From NCBI GenBank assembly GCA_012960105.1, contig DUBV01000011.1, positions 1 through 41,273 on the forward strand: a stretch of DNA of 41,273 bases, in the 5' to 3' direction. Both the position numbers and the translations under genes were made by a program. This stretch comes from Thiotrichaceae bacterium. GTDB lineage: Bacteria; Pseudomonadota; Gammaproteobacteria; Eutrophobiales; Eutrophobiaceae. The notes below the pieces were generated by a model, which worked only from the letters and a program-made list of their open reading frames with translations, was not told the origin of the DNA and ran no database searches. Shown piece by piece: positions 1 to 7,487 of the stretch (position 1 is the stretch's first letter; each line of letters begins with the position of its first letter).

Positions 1-2246
1 AAGTGAAATCTGTTACGAAGCACCCTGATGCAAAAAAACTGCATATCTGCAAAGTAGATTGTGGCGAAAAAGATTTATTAACCATTGTTTGTGGTGCAAG
101 TAATGTCAGAGAAGGTCTACGCACCGTCTTAGCAAAAGTGGGTGCTACTTTGGCAGATAAACCAAAATTAAAAGCGGTTGAATTAAAAGGCGTGCTTTCT
201 CATGGCATGCTTTGTTCGGCTAGTGAGATTGGCCTAGGTCAAGTTGGCAAGGGCGAAGAAAATGACGGAATTATTGAATTATCCGTAAATGAGCCCGTAG
301 GCAAAGCGTTAAACGAAATCATCGATATTGAAGACAATATTATTGAAATATCGTTGACGCCAAATAGAGGCGATTGTCTTAGTCTTCGCGGTATTGCACG
401 TGAAGTCGCTGTCTTTAATCAGCTTGAACAGCCTAAATTCACAGTTAAATCTGTTGATAGCTCATCTAAAGTTACACGTAAGATCAAATTATCTGCTGAG
501 TCAGCTTGTCCGCGATATGTTGGTCGTGTGATTGAAAATGTAGATGTCAGCAGCAAAACACCGCTTTGGCTCTCTGAAAAGTTACGCTATTCAGGTATTC
601 GCAGTATTAATGTTGTTGTCGATATCACTAATTTTGCCATGCTTGAACTAGGTCAGCCCATGCATGCGTTTGATAATGACTACTTGAAAGGTAATATTGA
701 GGTTCGATATCCCCAAGATAACGAGAAATTAAAGCTTCTAGATGAATCAGAACATGAGCTTAAACCAGGTACATTGTTGATTGCTGATGATAATGGGCCG
801 TTGGCCATGGCTGGTTTAATGGGTGGCTTTGATAGTGCGGTAACGCCAGACTCGAAAAATATATTTCTAGAAAGTGCCTTTTTTATGCCAGAGGTGATTT
901 CTGGAGAAGCACGCCAGTATGGAATGCATACAGAATCATCGCATCGTTTTGAGCGCGGTGTTGATCCTCAACTTCAAAAAGCGGCCATTGAACGTGCAAG
1001 TGAGTTAATTCTTCAATTGTGTGGTGGTGAAGCGGGCCCTGTTGTTGAAATGACTAGCGAAGAAAATATACCAAGTAATACTCAGGTCATTTTAAGAAAA
1101 CCTCAGATTAAGCGCGTATTAGGTATAGATTTAGATGACCAATTTGTCACGGATACGTTTATCAGCTTAGGAATGGATTGTAAATCTGATGAAAAACAAT
1201 GGTTTGTCGTTGCTCCTCCACATCGATTTGACATAAATATTGAAGTTGATTTGGTCGAAGAGTTGGCTCGAATTTATAGTTATGACGCCATTACCGTGGC
1301 TACGCCCAGTAATCATTTAAAGATGCGACGTCCAAATCAGGCGCATTTATCGGTTAAGAAAATTCGAGATATATTAATTAACCGAGATTATCAGGAAGTA
1401 ATTACCTATAGTTTTATCGATCCTGACTCGAATAACTTATTGAATAACCAAGATAAAAGCTTAATTCTAGCTAATCCGATTGCTCCAGAATTATCAGCAA
1501 TGCGAAGTAGTCTTTTACCGGGCTTACTTAATTCACTGCGATACAACATTAAACGTCAACGAGCCAGAATTAGGCTCTTTGAAACAGGCTTAGTTTTTAA
1601 AGGTTGCGATGATCTTAAACAAAATTATCATGTTGGTGGGTTGTTACATGGGAATACTAATGAAAAACAATGGGATAAAGAAAATATCTCATCTGATTTC
1701 TATGATTTAAAGTGCGATGTTGAGGTTATTTTATATTCTGTAGTCGAAGCAGGAAGAATTGAATTTAAAGCAAGTAAATCAGAAGTCTTACATCCAGGAC
1801 AAGCAGTAGATGTCTTAATTGATGGAAATGAAATAGGTTATTTTGGTCAATTACACCCTAAAATAGCGTCAAAACTCGATTTAACTAATGCCGTCTATCT
1901 ATTTGATTTTGAAGTGAAAAGTTTAAATAAAAAAGATGCGCTTAAGTTTCAAGCGATATCCAAATTCCCGTCGATTAGACGAGACATTTCAGTGTTAATT
2001 GATGAAGCTGTACCACTTGCTGAGATAATATCGAGTGTGGAATCTGATGCCACTGAGGCATTATCCAAGTTAGAGTTATTTGACGTATATCAGGGCGAAG
2101 GTATTGAAAATAACAAAAAAAGTATTGCTTTAGGCTTGACCTTTCAAGTAACTTCTAGCACTCTTAGGGATGAAGAGGTTGAAACCATTATGGTGAACAT
2201 TGTAGATGGTCTATATAATAAATTCGGTGCGAAACTGAGACAATAA
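1..2246 (+). CDS. pheT: Phenylalanine--tRNA ligase beta subunit (5' end outside window)
   Basis: Beta subunit of the cytoplasmic alpha2-beta2 enzyme that charges tRNA-Phe. The reading frame is open at the window edge. The first visible residues ([16 protein letters not shown]) already belong to the OB-fold tRNA-binding domain, so roughly 40-50 residues are missing and the GTG at base 3 is not the true start. Next come a B3/B4 domain (about visible residues 170-340, with [10 protein letters not shown]), a B5 domain (about 365-440, with [18 protein letters not shown]), the catalytic-like core, and a C-terminal anticodon-binding FDX-ACB domain (about the last 93 residues, beginning near [12 protein letters not shown]). 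The stop lies two bases before ihfA, the usual pheST-ihfA order of gammaproteobacteria, so translation is probably coupled. Confidence 0.98.
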   Translation, partial: VKSVTKHPDAKKLHICKVDCGEKDLLTIVCGASNVREGLRTVLAKVGATLADKPKLKAVELKGVLSHGMLCSASEIGLGQVGKGEENDGIIELSVNEPVGKALNEIIDIEDNIIEISLTPNRGDCLSLRGIAREVAVFNQLEQPKFTVKSVDSSSKVTRKIKLSAESACPRYVGRVIENVDVSSKTPLWLSEKLRYSGIRSINVVVDITNFAMLELGQPMHAFDNDYLKGNIEVRYPQDNEKLKLLDESEHELKPGTLLIADDNGPLAMAGLMGGFDSAVTPDSKNIFLESAFFMPEVISGEARQYGMHTESSHRFERGVDPQLQKAAIERASELILQLCGGEAGPVVEMTSEENIPSNTQVILRKPQIKRVLGIDLDDQFVTDTFISLGMDCKSDEKQWFVVAPPHRFDINIEVDLVEELARIYSYDAITVATPSNHLKMRRPNQAHLSVKKIRDILINRDYQEVITYSFIDPDSNNLLNNQDKSLILANPIAPELSAMRSSLLPGLLNSLRYNIKRQRARIRLFETGLVFKGCDDLKQNYHVGGLLHGNTNEKQWDKENISSDFYDLKCDVEVILYSVVEAGRIEFKASKSEVLHPGQAVDVLIDGNEIGYFGQLHPKIASKLDLTNAVYLFDFEVKSLNKKDALKFQAISKFPSIRRDISVLIDEAVPLAEIISSVESDATEALSKLELFDVYQGEGIENNKKSIALGLTFQVTSSTLRDEEVETIMVNIVDGLYNKFGAKLRQ

Positions 2247-2248
2247 TT

Positions 2249-2554
2249 ATGGCAGCACTGACTAAGGCTGAAATGGCGGAAAAACTATACGAAGAACTTG
2301 GCTTAAACAAGCGTGAAGCCAAGGAAATCGTAGAAATGTTTTTTGAAGAAATTCGATCCGCATTAGAGTCTGGGAGTCAGGTCAAACTTTCCGGTTTTGG
2401 AAATTTTGATTTGAGAGACAAAAATCAACGTCCGGGACGAAACCCGAAAACGGGTGAAGAAATTCCTATTAGCGCACGGCGCGTAGTGACATTTCGTCCA
2501 GGACAAAAACTAAAGGCACGGGTAGAGGCATATGCTGGAAGCGTCCAACAATAG
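2249..2554 (+). CDS. ihfA: Integration host factor alpha subunit
   Basis: Nucleoid-associated DNA-bending protein that pairs with IhfB and acts in recombination, replication and sigma-54 transcription. At 101 residues it has the usual family length. It begins with the conserved [19 protein letters not shown] helix and carries the beta-arm motif [14 protein letters not shown], whose proline intercalates into the minor groove at bends. The position directly behind pheT distinguishes it from HU and IhfB. No clear Shine-Dalgarno is visible and the gene starts two bases after the pheT stop, which suggests coupled translation. Its last 23 bases overlap the next gene. IHF commonly assists NtrC-family activators, and one is encoded at 5.8 kb. 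Confidence 0.97.
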   Translation: MAALTKAEMAEKLYEELGLNKREAKEIVEMFFEEIRSALESGSQVKLSGFGNFDLRDKNQRPGRNPKTGEEIPISARRVVTFRPGQKLKARVEAYAGSVQQ

Positions 2555-2888
2555 TGAATTACCGGCAATACCGGGAAAACGATATTTTACAATAGGTGAA
2601 GTTAGTGACCTATGTGCTGTAAAACCACACGTTTTACGTTATTGGGAACAGGAGTTTCCACAACTTAAACCACTTAAGCGTCGTGGTAATCGTCGATATT
2701 ACCAACGTCATGATGTCATTCTTATTAGACAAATCAGAAGCTTGCTTTATGAGCAAGGTTTTACCATAGGCGGAGCTCGTTTACGTCTTTCTGGTGATGA
2801 AGCTAAAGATGATTCAAATCAAAGCCAACAGATTATCAAGCAATTAAGGAGTGAGCTGGAAGACGTTCTGGATATTTTAAGACGTTAG
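2532..2888 (+). CDS. MerR-family DNA-binding protein linked to ihfA
   Basis: Small (118 residues) MerR-superfamily protein. The winged helix-turn-helix spans about residues 18-85, with [20 protein letters not shown], the WEQEFPQL segment and the [13 protein letters not shown] wing typical of the group. A short C-terminal helix (about 95-118, ending [10 protein letters not shown]) probably forms the dimer coiled coil. No cysteine cluster or ligand domain is present, so it is not a metal sensor. Its start lies inside the ihfA 3' end (23-bp overlap), implying translational coupling. This ihfA-merR pair is common in gammaproteobacteria, but the target genes are not known to me. Confidence 0.9.
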   Translation: MLEASNNSELPAIPGKRYFTIGEVSDLCAVKPHVLRYWEQEFPQLKPLKRRGNRRYYQRHDVILIRQIRSLLYEQGFTIGGARLRLSGDEAKDDSNQSQQIIKQLRSELEDVLDILRR

Positions 2889-2995
2889 CTTTTACATTTC
2901 TGCTTTTATACGGTTTCTGTTTCAATCTTTTTGGTCATTTCTTCTTAACTAGTGGCTGAAATATCAATCTTTAGTTATATTTCATTTGAACAATA

Positions 2996-3072
<77 letters not shown>

Positions 3073-3076
3073 TATA

Positions 3077-3118
3077 AAAATAAAAAGTCTCTTATAGAGA
3101 TTTGAGACTTTTTATTTA
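3077..3118 (+). terminator. Rho-independent terminator of tRNA-Pro
   Basis: Perfect 10-bp inverted repeat AAAAAGTCTC (3082-3091) and GAGACTTTTT (3104-3113) with a 12-nt loop, followed by an AT-rich tail. It begins ten bases after the tRNA CCA end. The A/T symmetry of the stem means it could work in both directions. Confidence 0.75.
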
Positions 3119-3159
3119 TATAATGGATTTAGGGAGAATGTGAGCAGAATTGAGGTTCA

Positions 3160-3181
3160 CAAAATCGCAGGAGCGATTTTG
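3160..3181. repeat. Short perfect hairpin between tRNA-Pro and its partial copy
   Basis: CAAAATCGC (3160-3168) and GCGATTTTG (3173-3181) form a 9-bp perfect stem around an AGGA loop. No T-run follows, so it does not look like a standard terminator. The GCAGGAGCG core resembles the CAGGAGCGACGA ends of the 33-bp repeats near 29.65 and 30.56 kb, which suggests it belongs to the same class of dispersed hairpins. That link rests on a short match. Confidence 0.4.
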
Positions 3182-3201
3182 AACAGCGTAGCTGGCTCAA
3201 A

Positions 3202-3248
3202 GGGCGTAGCATACGGATGTGCGGAGTCAATCTTCTCGCCCCGACCAT
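3202..3248 (+). pseudogene. Damaged partial copy of tRNA-Pro
   Basis: The first nine bases, GGGCGTAGC (3202-3210), match bases 2998-3006 near the tRNA 5' end. The last fifteen, TCTCGCCCCGACCAT (3234-3248), exactly repeat 3059-3073, which is the tRNA 3' acceptor strand with CCA and one flanking base. Between them, where the intact tRNA has about 50 bases, only 23 remain, so the D, anticodon and T arms cannot form. It may be an internally deleted tandem duplicate, or the right-hand direct repeat left by an element that integrated into the tRNA 3' end. Confidence 0.55.
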
Positions 3249-3284
3249 TAAATAATTATAAATTAATTAATCAGTAAAAATTCT

Positions 3285-3800
3285 ATGATAAAAACGTACC
3301 TATATTCATTTCTAATCTTTTCACTTTTTCAAATTTCGGCATGTAGTAAAGAGACCGATCCTAAAAAAGCATTTGATAACGGTGATTATGAGACTGCATT
3401 GAGTTTATGGATGCCATTAGCGGAGAACGGAGATGTTGAAGCACAAAATTATCTCGGCATTCTTTATTATTTAGGTTTAGGTGTTCAAAAAGATTATAAA
3501 AAGACACTTAAATGGTATGGACTTGCTGCCAAAGCAGGTCATGCTGATGCCCAGAGAAATTATGCTGATATGATTAATTATGGACGCGGCATACAAAAAG
3601 ATAATTATCAGGCCTATATATGGTATTTTGCTGCTTCTCAGCAAGGAAATGAGAAAGCTGAAAGTCAGATTACAGCGATTGCCGCATCAGGCAATTTGAC
3701 ACCCAATCAACAGATGCACGCAAAAATTGCAGCAAATGAGTTTATTATGGATGAAACAAAACGTTTCATGAGTCACGATACTTATATAGATAAAAACTGA
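3285..3800 (+). CDS. Sel1-repeat lipoprotein
   Basis: A 171-residue exported lipoprotein. The N-terminus has a charged start, a hydrophobic stretch (about residues 6-18) and a lipobox ISAC with Cys20 as the lipidation site. The mature part contains two clear Sel1-like repeats of about 36 residues (46-81 and 82-117, each with the A-A-x-x-G ends and Y-x-G-x-G-V/I-x-K-D centre). Such solenoids normally mediate protein contacts. No enzyme signature is present. It ends nine bases before glmS, so the two may be cotranscribed. The specific role is unknown. Confidence 0.85.
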   Translation: MIKTYLYSFLIFSLFQISACSKETDPKKAFDNGDYETALSLWMPLAENGDVEAQNYLGILYYLGLGVQKDYKKTLKWYGLAAKAGHADAQRNYADMINYGRGIQKDNYQAYIWYFAASQQGNEKAESQITAIAASGNLTPNQQMHAKIAANEFIMDETKRFMSHDTYIDKN

Positions 3801-3809
3801 TAATTAGTT

Positions 3810-5642
3810 ATGTGTGGAATTGTAGGCGCGGTTGCTCAACGTGATGTTTCTCCTGTTTTACTGGAAGGCTTAAAGCGGCTTGAGTATCGAGGTTATGATT
3901 CCGCAGGCTTAGCCGTTCTTAATCATGACAAGCAATTACAACGTATCCGCGTACAAGGAAAAGTAAACGAACTAAAGCAGGAACATCAGGCTTCACCTTT
4001 AAAAGGTGGAACAGGTATAGCTCACACACGATGGGCGACGCATGGCAAACCCAACCTAAACAACGCTCATCCGCATATATGTCGAGATACCGTTGCTCTT
4101 GTACATAATGGAATTATTGAAAATCATGAGCAGCTTCGAACAGAACAAATTGCATCTGGTTTTGAGTTTACTTCAGAAACAGACACAGAAGTGGTGGTTC
4201 ATGCTGTTTATGAAGCCTTGCAATCAACTCCTGATCTTTTACAAGCCGTCTTTACAACAATAAAACAATTGAAAGGTGCTTATGCATTAGGCGTCATTAA
4301 TAATGCTGAGCCAGACAGGTTAATTGCTGCAAGAGAAGGTAGCCCATTGGTTATTGGTGTTGGAATTGGTGAATACTTTATCGCTTCCGATGTTTTTGCA
4401 TTGTTACCTGTTACACAACGATTCATATTTCTAGAAGACGGTGATGTTGCTGATATCACGCGCGATAAATTAACTATTTATGATTCGAATCAAAACATTG
4501 TCGAACGTTCAATTAGCGTTTCGGAATTAAATGCGGATGTAGCAGATAAAGCCGGTTATCGGCATTACATGTTAAAAGAAATATTTTCCCAACCGAATGC
4601 AATTGCAGAATCACTAGTGAATCGTACAAACGATGGTCAGGTTGTTTCAAATGAATTTGGACAAGATGCGGAATCAATATTTCAACAAGTAAAAGCAGTT
4701 AAAATAGCCGCTTGTGGTACTAGTTATCATGCTGGTTTAATCGCCGCACATTGGTTAGAAGAAATTGCACAAGTTCCTTGTCAGGTAGAAATAGCGAGTG
4801 AGTATCGATATAGAAAATCGGTAATTGTCGATAACACCTTGTTTGTCTCTATCTCTCAATCTGGTGAGACTGCCGATACACTTGCCGCATTGCAGTTGGC
4901 CAAAAAATCAGGTTTTTTAAGTACTTTGGCAATTTGTAATGTTGCTGAGAGTTCATTAACAAGAGAAGCTGAACTTGTTTTTCTGACCCATGCCGGTCCT
5001 GAAATAGGTGTGGCGTCGACTAAAGCATTTACAACACAACTAGTAGGATTATTTTTACTGGTTGTAGCCATTGCAAAACACAATGGCCTGTCTAATGAGG
5101 AAGAAGCGAGCTTTGTTAAACAACTAGAAAGCTTACCTGGCCGAGTAAATCAGTTACTGCAGTTTAAAGATGATATTGAAACAATGGCAAAGGACTTTGC
5201 TGACAAACATCATGCCTTATTTCTTGGTCGAGGTAGTTTTCTGCCCGTGGCGATGGAAGGGGCATTAAAGTTAAAAGAAATTTCTTATATACATGCAGAA
5301 GCATATGCAGCGGGTGAATTGAAACACGGGCCTCTTGCACTAGTTGATGATGATATGCCGGTTGTTGCCGTTGCCCCGAATAATCATTTACTGGAAAAGC
5401 TGAAATCAAATTTGCAAGAAGTGCAGGCACGTGGAGGAAAGCTCTATCTGTTTGCTGATAAAGCAAGCGAAGTTGAATCTACAGAAGGTGTCTATGTGCT
5501 TAAAATTAATGCAGTTTGTGATTTCATGGCACCTATACTTTATACAATACCTTTACAGTTACTAGCTTATTATGTCGCGGTAATAAAAGGTGCCGATATC
5601 GACCAACCTCGCAATCTTGCAAAATCTGTCACAGTTGAGTGA
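3810..5642 (+). CDS. glmS: Glucosamine-6-phosphate synthase (isomerizing)
   Basis: Converts fructose-6-phosphate and glutamine to glucosamine-6-phosphate, the entry step to UDP-GlcNAc for peptidoglycan and LPS. At 610 residues it is full length. MCGIVGA places the N-terminal nucleophile at Cys2 of a class II glutamine amidotransferase domain (about 2-240). Two SIS sugar-isomerase domains follow (about 285-420 and 455-600), with CGTSYHAG in the first, and the C-terminus PRNLAKSVTVE carries the conserved Schiff-base lysine (K605). The start is fixed by the required MCGIVG, although no strong ribosome-binding site precedes it. The next gene is a GlrR-type activator. In E. coli, GlrR controls glmS indirectly through the sRNA GlmY. 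Confidence 0.98.
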   Translation: MCGIVGAVAQRDVSPVLLEGLKRLEYRGYDSAGLAVLNHDKQLQRIRVQGKVNELKQEHQASPLKGGTGIAHTRWATHGKPNLNNAHPHICRDTVALVHNGIIENHEQLRTEQIASGFEFTSETDTEVVVHAVYEALQSTPDLLQAVFTTIKQLKGAYALGVINNAEPDRLIAAREGSPLVIGVGIGEYFIASDVFALLPVTQRFIFLEDGDVADITRDKLTIYDSNQNIVERSISVSELNADVADKAGYRHYMLKEIFSQPNAIAESLVNRTNDGQVVSNEFGQDAESIFQQVKAVKIAACGTSYHAGLIAAHWLEEIAQVPCQVEIASEYRYRKSVIVDNTLFVSISQSGETADTLAALQLAKKSGFLSTLAICNVAESSLTREAELVFLTHAGPEIGVASTKAFTTQLVGLFLLVVAIAKHNGLSNEEEASFVKQLESLPGRVNQLLQFKDDIETMAKDFADKHHALFLGRGSFLPVAMEGALKLKEISYIHAEAYAAGELKHGPLALVDDDMPVVAVAPNNHLLEKLKSNLQEVQARGGKLYLFADKASEVESTEGVYVLKINAVCDFMAPILYTIPLQLLAYYVAVIKGADIDQPRNLAKSVTVE

Positions 5643-5764
5643 CAAGTTTTCACAAGCGAGTATTATTTATCATAAAATATGTAATTTGGGCTACGTCAGT
5701 AGTTGTTTATATATAGTAGCTTGACTATGTATCGAGCTAGACAATATCGAAAAGCTAATTATCT

Positions 5765-7141
5765 ATGATAACTAATAAATCAGAATTAATGATAAAGGTC
5801 TTAATTGTTGATGATGACGATGATGTCCTTAATTTACTTGAAACTTGGCTGACTAAAGAAAAATACGATGTCAAAAGAGCATCGTCAGGTTTAGAGGCTT
5901 TAAATCTCGTTGGCATTTATGCGCCAGACCTGGTTATTACTGATCTTTACATGGAAGGTATGGACGGTATGGCATTACTAACAGAATTACATAATGATAA
6001 CCCGTTGCTACCGGTTATTATGTTAAGTGGTCAGGCTCAAATCCCCGATGCTATTAAAGCAATGCATTTAGGAACCTCTGCATTTTTAACTAAGCCTATT
6101 AATCAAAATGAATTCCTGGAGACGGTCAGTAAAGTTAGTCCCAATCTTTCAGATAAAAGCTCATTTAATGAATTCGCGAAGAGCATAGTTTTTGAGAGTA
6201 AGGCAATGTCAGACATCGTTGAGATGGCCAGTTTGGTTGCTGACAATGATGTTTCTGTTTTCATTACAGGTTCTACCGGTTCGGGCAAAGAAGTCATTGC
6301 TAAATCAATACATGCTGCGAGTTCGAGACGAGACCGGCGTTTTATCGCAATAAACTGTGGTGCTATTCCTGAACAATTACTCGAGTCTGAATTGTTTGGA
6401 CATGAGAAAGGTGCATTTACTGGAGCCAATGTTAGACATGAAGGTTTGTTTCAAGCTGCAAATGGCGGCACTATCTTCCTCGATGAAGTTGGTGATATGC
6501 CACTAGCCTTACAAGTTAAGTTATTAAGGGTTTTGCAGGATTTTGAAGTCCGACCAGTTGGTTCAACAAAAACTTATCCGATTGATGTGAGGTTAATTTC
6601 TGCAACACATAAGAATCTGGAAGAAGCCGTAGAAAAAGGCGAGTTTAGAGAAGATCTTTACTATCGATTGAAAGTAATTCCTTTAGATATTCCTAACCTT
6701 GCAGAACGTCAGGAGGATATTCCTGTGTTGGCAGAACATTTTCTATCAGATTTTTCTAAAAAACATCATCAAACCAAAAAGAAATTCTCACCGGATGCAA
6801 TGAGGTATCTTGTTTCTATGCCATGGCCTGGAAATGTTCGGCAGTTAATTAATGTTATTGATTTGTGTGCGACATTAGCAAAGAACAAGAATATACCGTT
6901 TAGTTTGGTTAAAAATGCAGTACATGATGACCCTGTACAATTACAAACACTTAAAGAAGCTAAACATGAATTCGAACGTGGCTATTTATTGAGTGTGCTA
7001 CGAATTACTCACGGTCATGTGGCTAACGCTGCGAAAATGGCAGGGCGCAACCGTACTGAATTTTACAAATTATTAAATCAGTATGGTATTGAACCGGCAA
7101 AATTTCGCGATAAAAATATTATTGAAAAGGAAGTAAATTAA
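5765..7141 (+). CDS. glrR: GlrR-like sigma-54-dependent response regulator
   Basis: NtrC-class activator that remodels sigma-54 RNA polymerase when phosphorylated. The receiver domain (about residues 10-125) has the acidic cluster D16-D18, phosphoacceptor D60 and K110. The AAA+ domain (about 140-370) has Walker A GSTGSGKE (169-176), the sigma-54 contact loop GAFTGA (216-221) and Walker B IFLDE (237-241). The C-terminal Fis-type HTH includes MAGRNRTEFYKLL, which I recall as characteristic of E. coli GlrR/QseF. Start is uncertain: Met9 (base 5789) would give a more usual N-terminus. It is followed by Hpt and hybrid-kinase genes, suggesting it is the output of that phosphorelay, unlike E. coli where GlrK signals directly. 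Confidence 0.88.
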   Translation: MITNKSELMIKVLIVDDDDDVLNLLETWLTKEKYDVKRASSGLEALNLVGIYAPDLVITDLYMEGMDGMALLTELHNDNPLLPVIMLSGQAQIPDAIKAMHLGTSAFLTKPINQNEFLETVSKVSPNLSDKSSFNEFAKSIVFESKAMSDIVEMASLVADNDVSVFITGSTGSGKEVIAKSIHAASSRRDRRFIAINCGAIPEQLLESELFGHEKGAFTGANVRHEGLFQAANGGTIFLDEVGDMPLALQVKLLRVLQDFEVRPVGSTKTYPIDVRLISATHKNLEEAVEKGEFREDLYYRLKVIPLDIPNLAERQEDIPVLAEHFLSDFSKKHHQTKKKFSPDAMRYLVSMPWPGNVRQLINVIDLCATLAKNKNIPFSLVKNAVHDDPVQLQTLKEAKHEFERGYLLSVLRITHGHVANAAKMAGRNRTEFYKLLNQYGIEPAKFRDKNIIEKEVN

Positions 7142-7153
7142 AGGGATGAATTT

Positions 7154-7459
7154 ATGTCAGATGAAAAAATTATTGTCCAGGTAGATCCTGATTTAGAAGA
7201 ATTAATTCCAGGTTTTCTAGAAAATCGTAAGTTGGATATAGAAAAATTACGATCGGCATTAAACGAAAAAGATTTTGTAAATCTTGGATCAATAGGTCAT
7301 AGCATTAAAGGTGTTGGTGGAGGCTATGGCTTTGACCTTATGTCAGAATTTGGTGCAAATATTGAGATTGCAGCGAAAGAAAATAATGCTGATGTTATTC
7401 AAGAAAATATTGATCGATTATACCACTATCTCAAATGTGTCGAAGTTGAATATACTTGA
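7154..7459 (+). CDS. Stand-alone Hpt phosphotransfer protein
   Basis: A 101-residue histidine-phosphotransfer protein, nearly all one Hpt four-helix domain. The phosphoacceptor is His49 in GHSIKGVGGGYGF, the family's HxxKG pattern. A good ribosome-binding site (AAAGGGATG) lies just upstream, and the gap to the activator gene is 12 bp. It is expected to carry phosphate between the hybrid kinase encoded 28 bp downstream (receiver D773) and the GlrR-like regulator upstream (D60). The kinase has no Hpt domain of its own, so a separate one is needed for a classic four-step relay. The pairing is inferred from gene order. Confidence 0.88.
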   Translation: MSDEKIIVQVDPDLEELIPGFLENRKLDIEKLRSALNEKDFVNLGSIGHSIKGVGGGYGFDLMSEFGANIEIAAKENNADVIQENIDRLYHYLKCVEVEYT

Positions 7460-7487
7460 TTGAATCTGGTTTCTGAAAGGTGTTATT

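Noticed and set aside
2953-2995. Promoter of tRNA-Pro with TATATT at 2976-2981
   Set aside because: No acceptable -35 at 16-18 bp, and AT-rich hexamers are common in this DNA.
5643-5764. Promoter or small RNA between glmS and the GlrR-like gene
   Set aside because: TTGACT (5722-5727) has no matching -10 at the right distance, and no sigma-54 motif or stable stem was seen.
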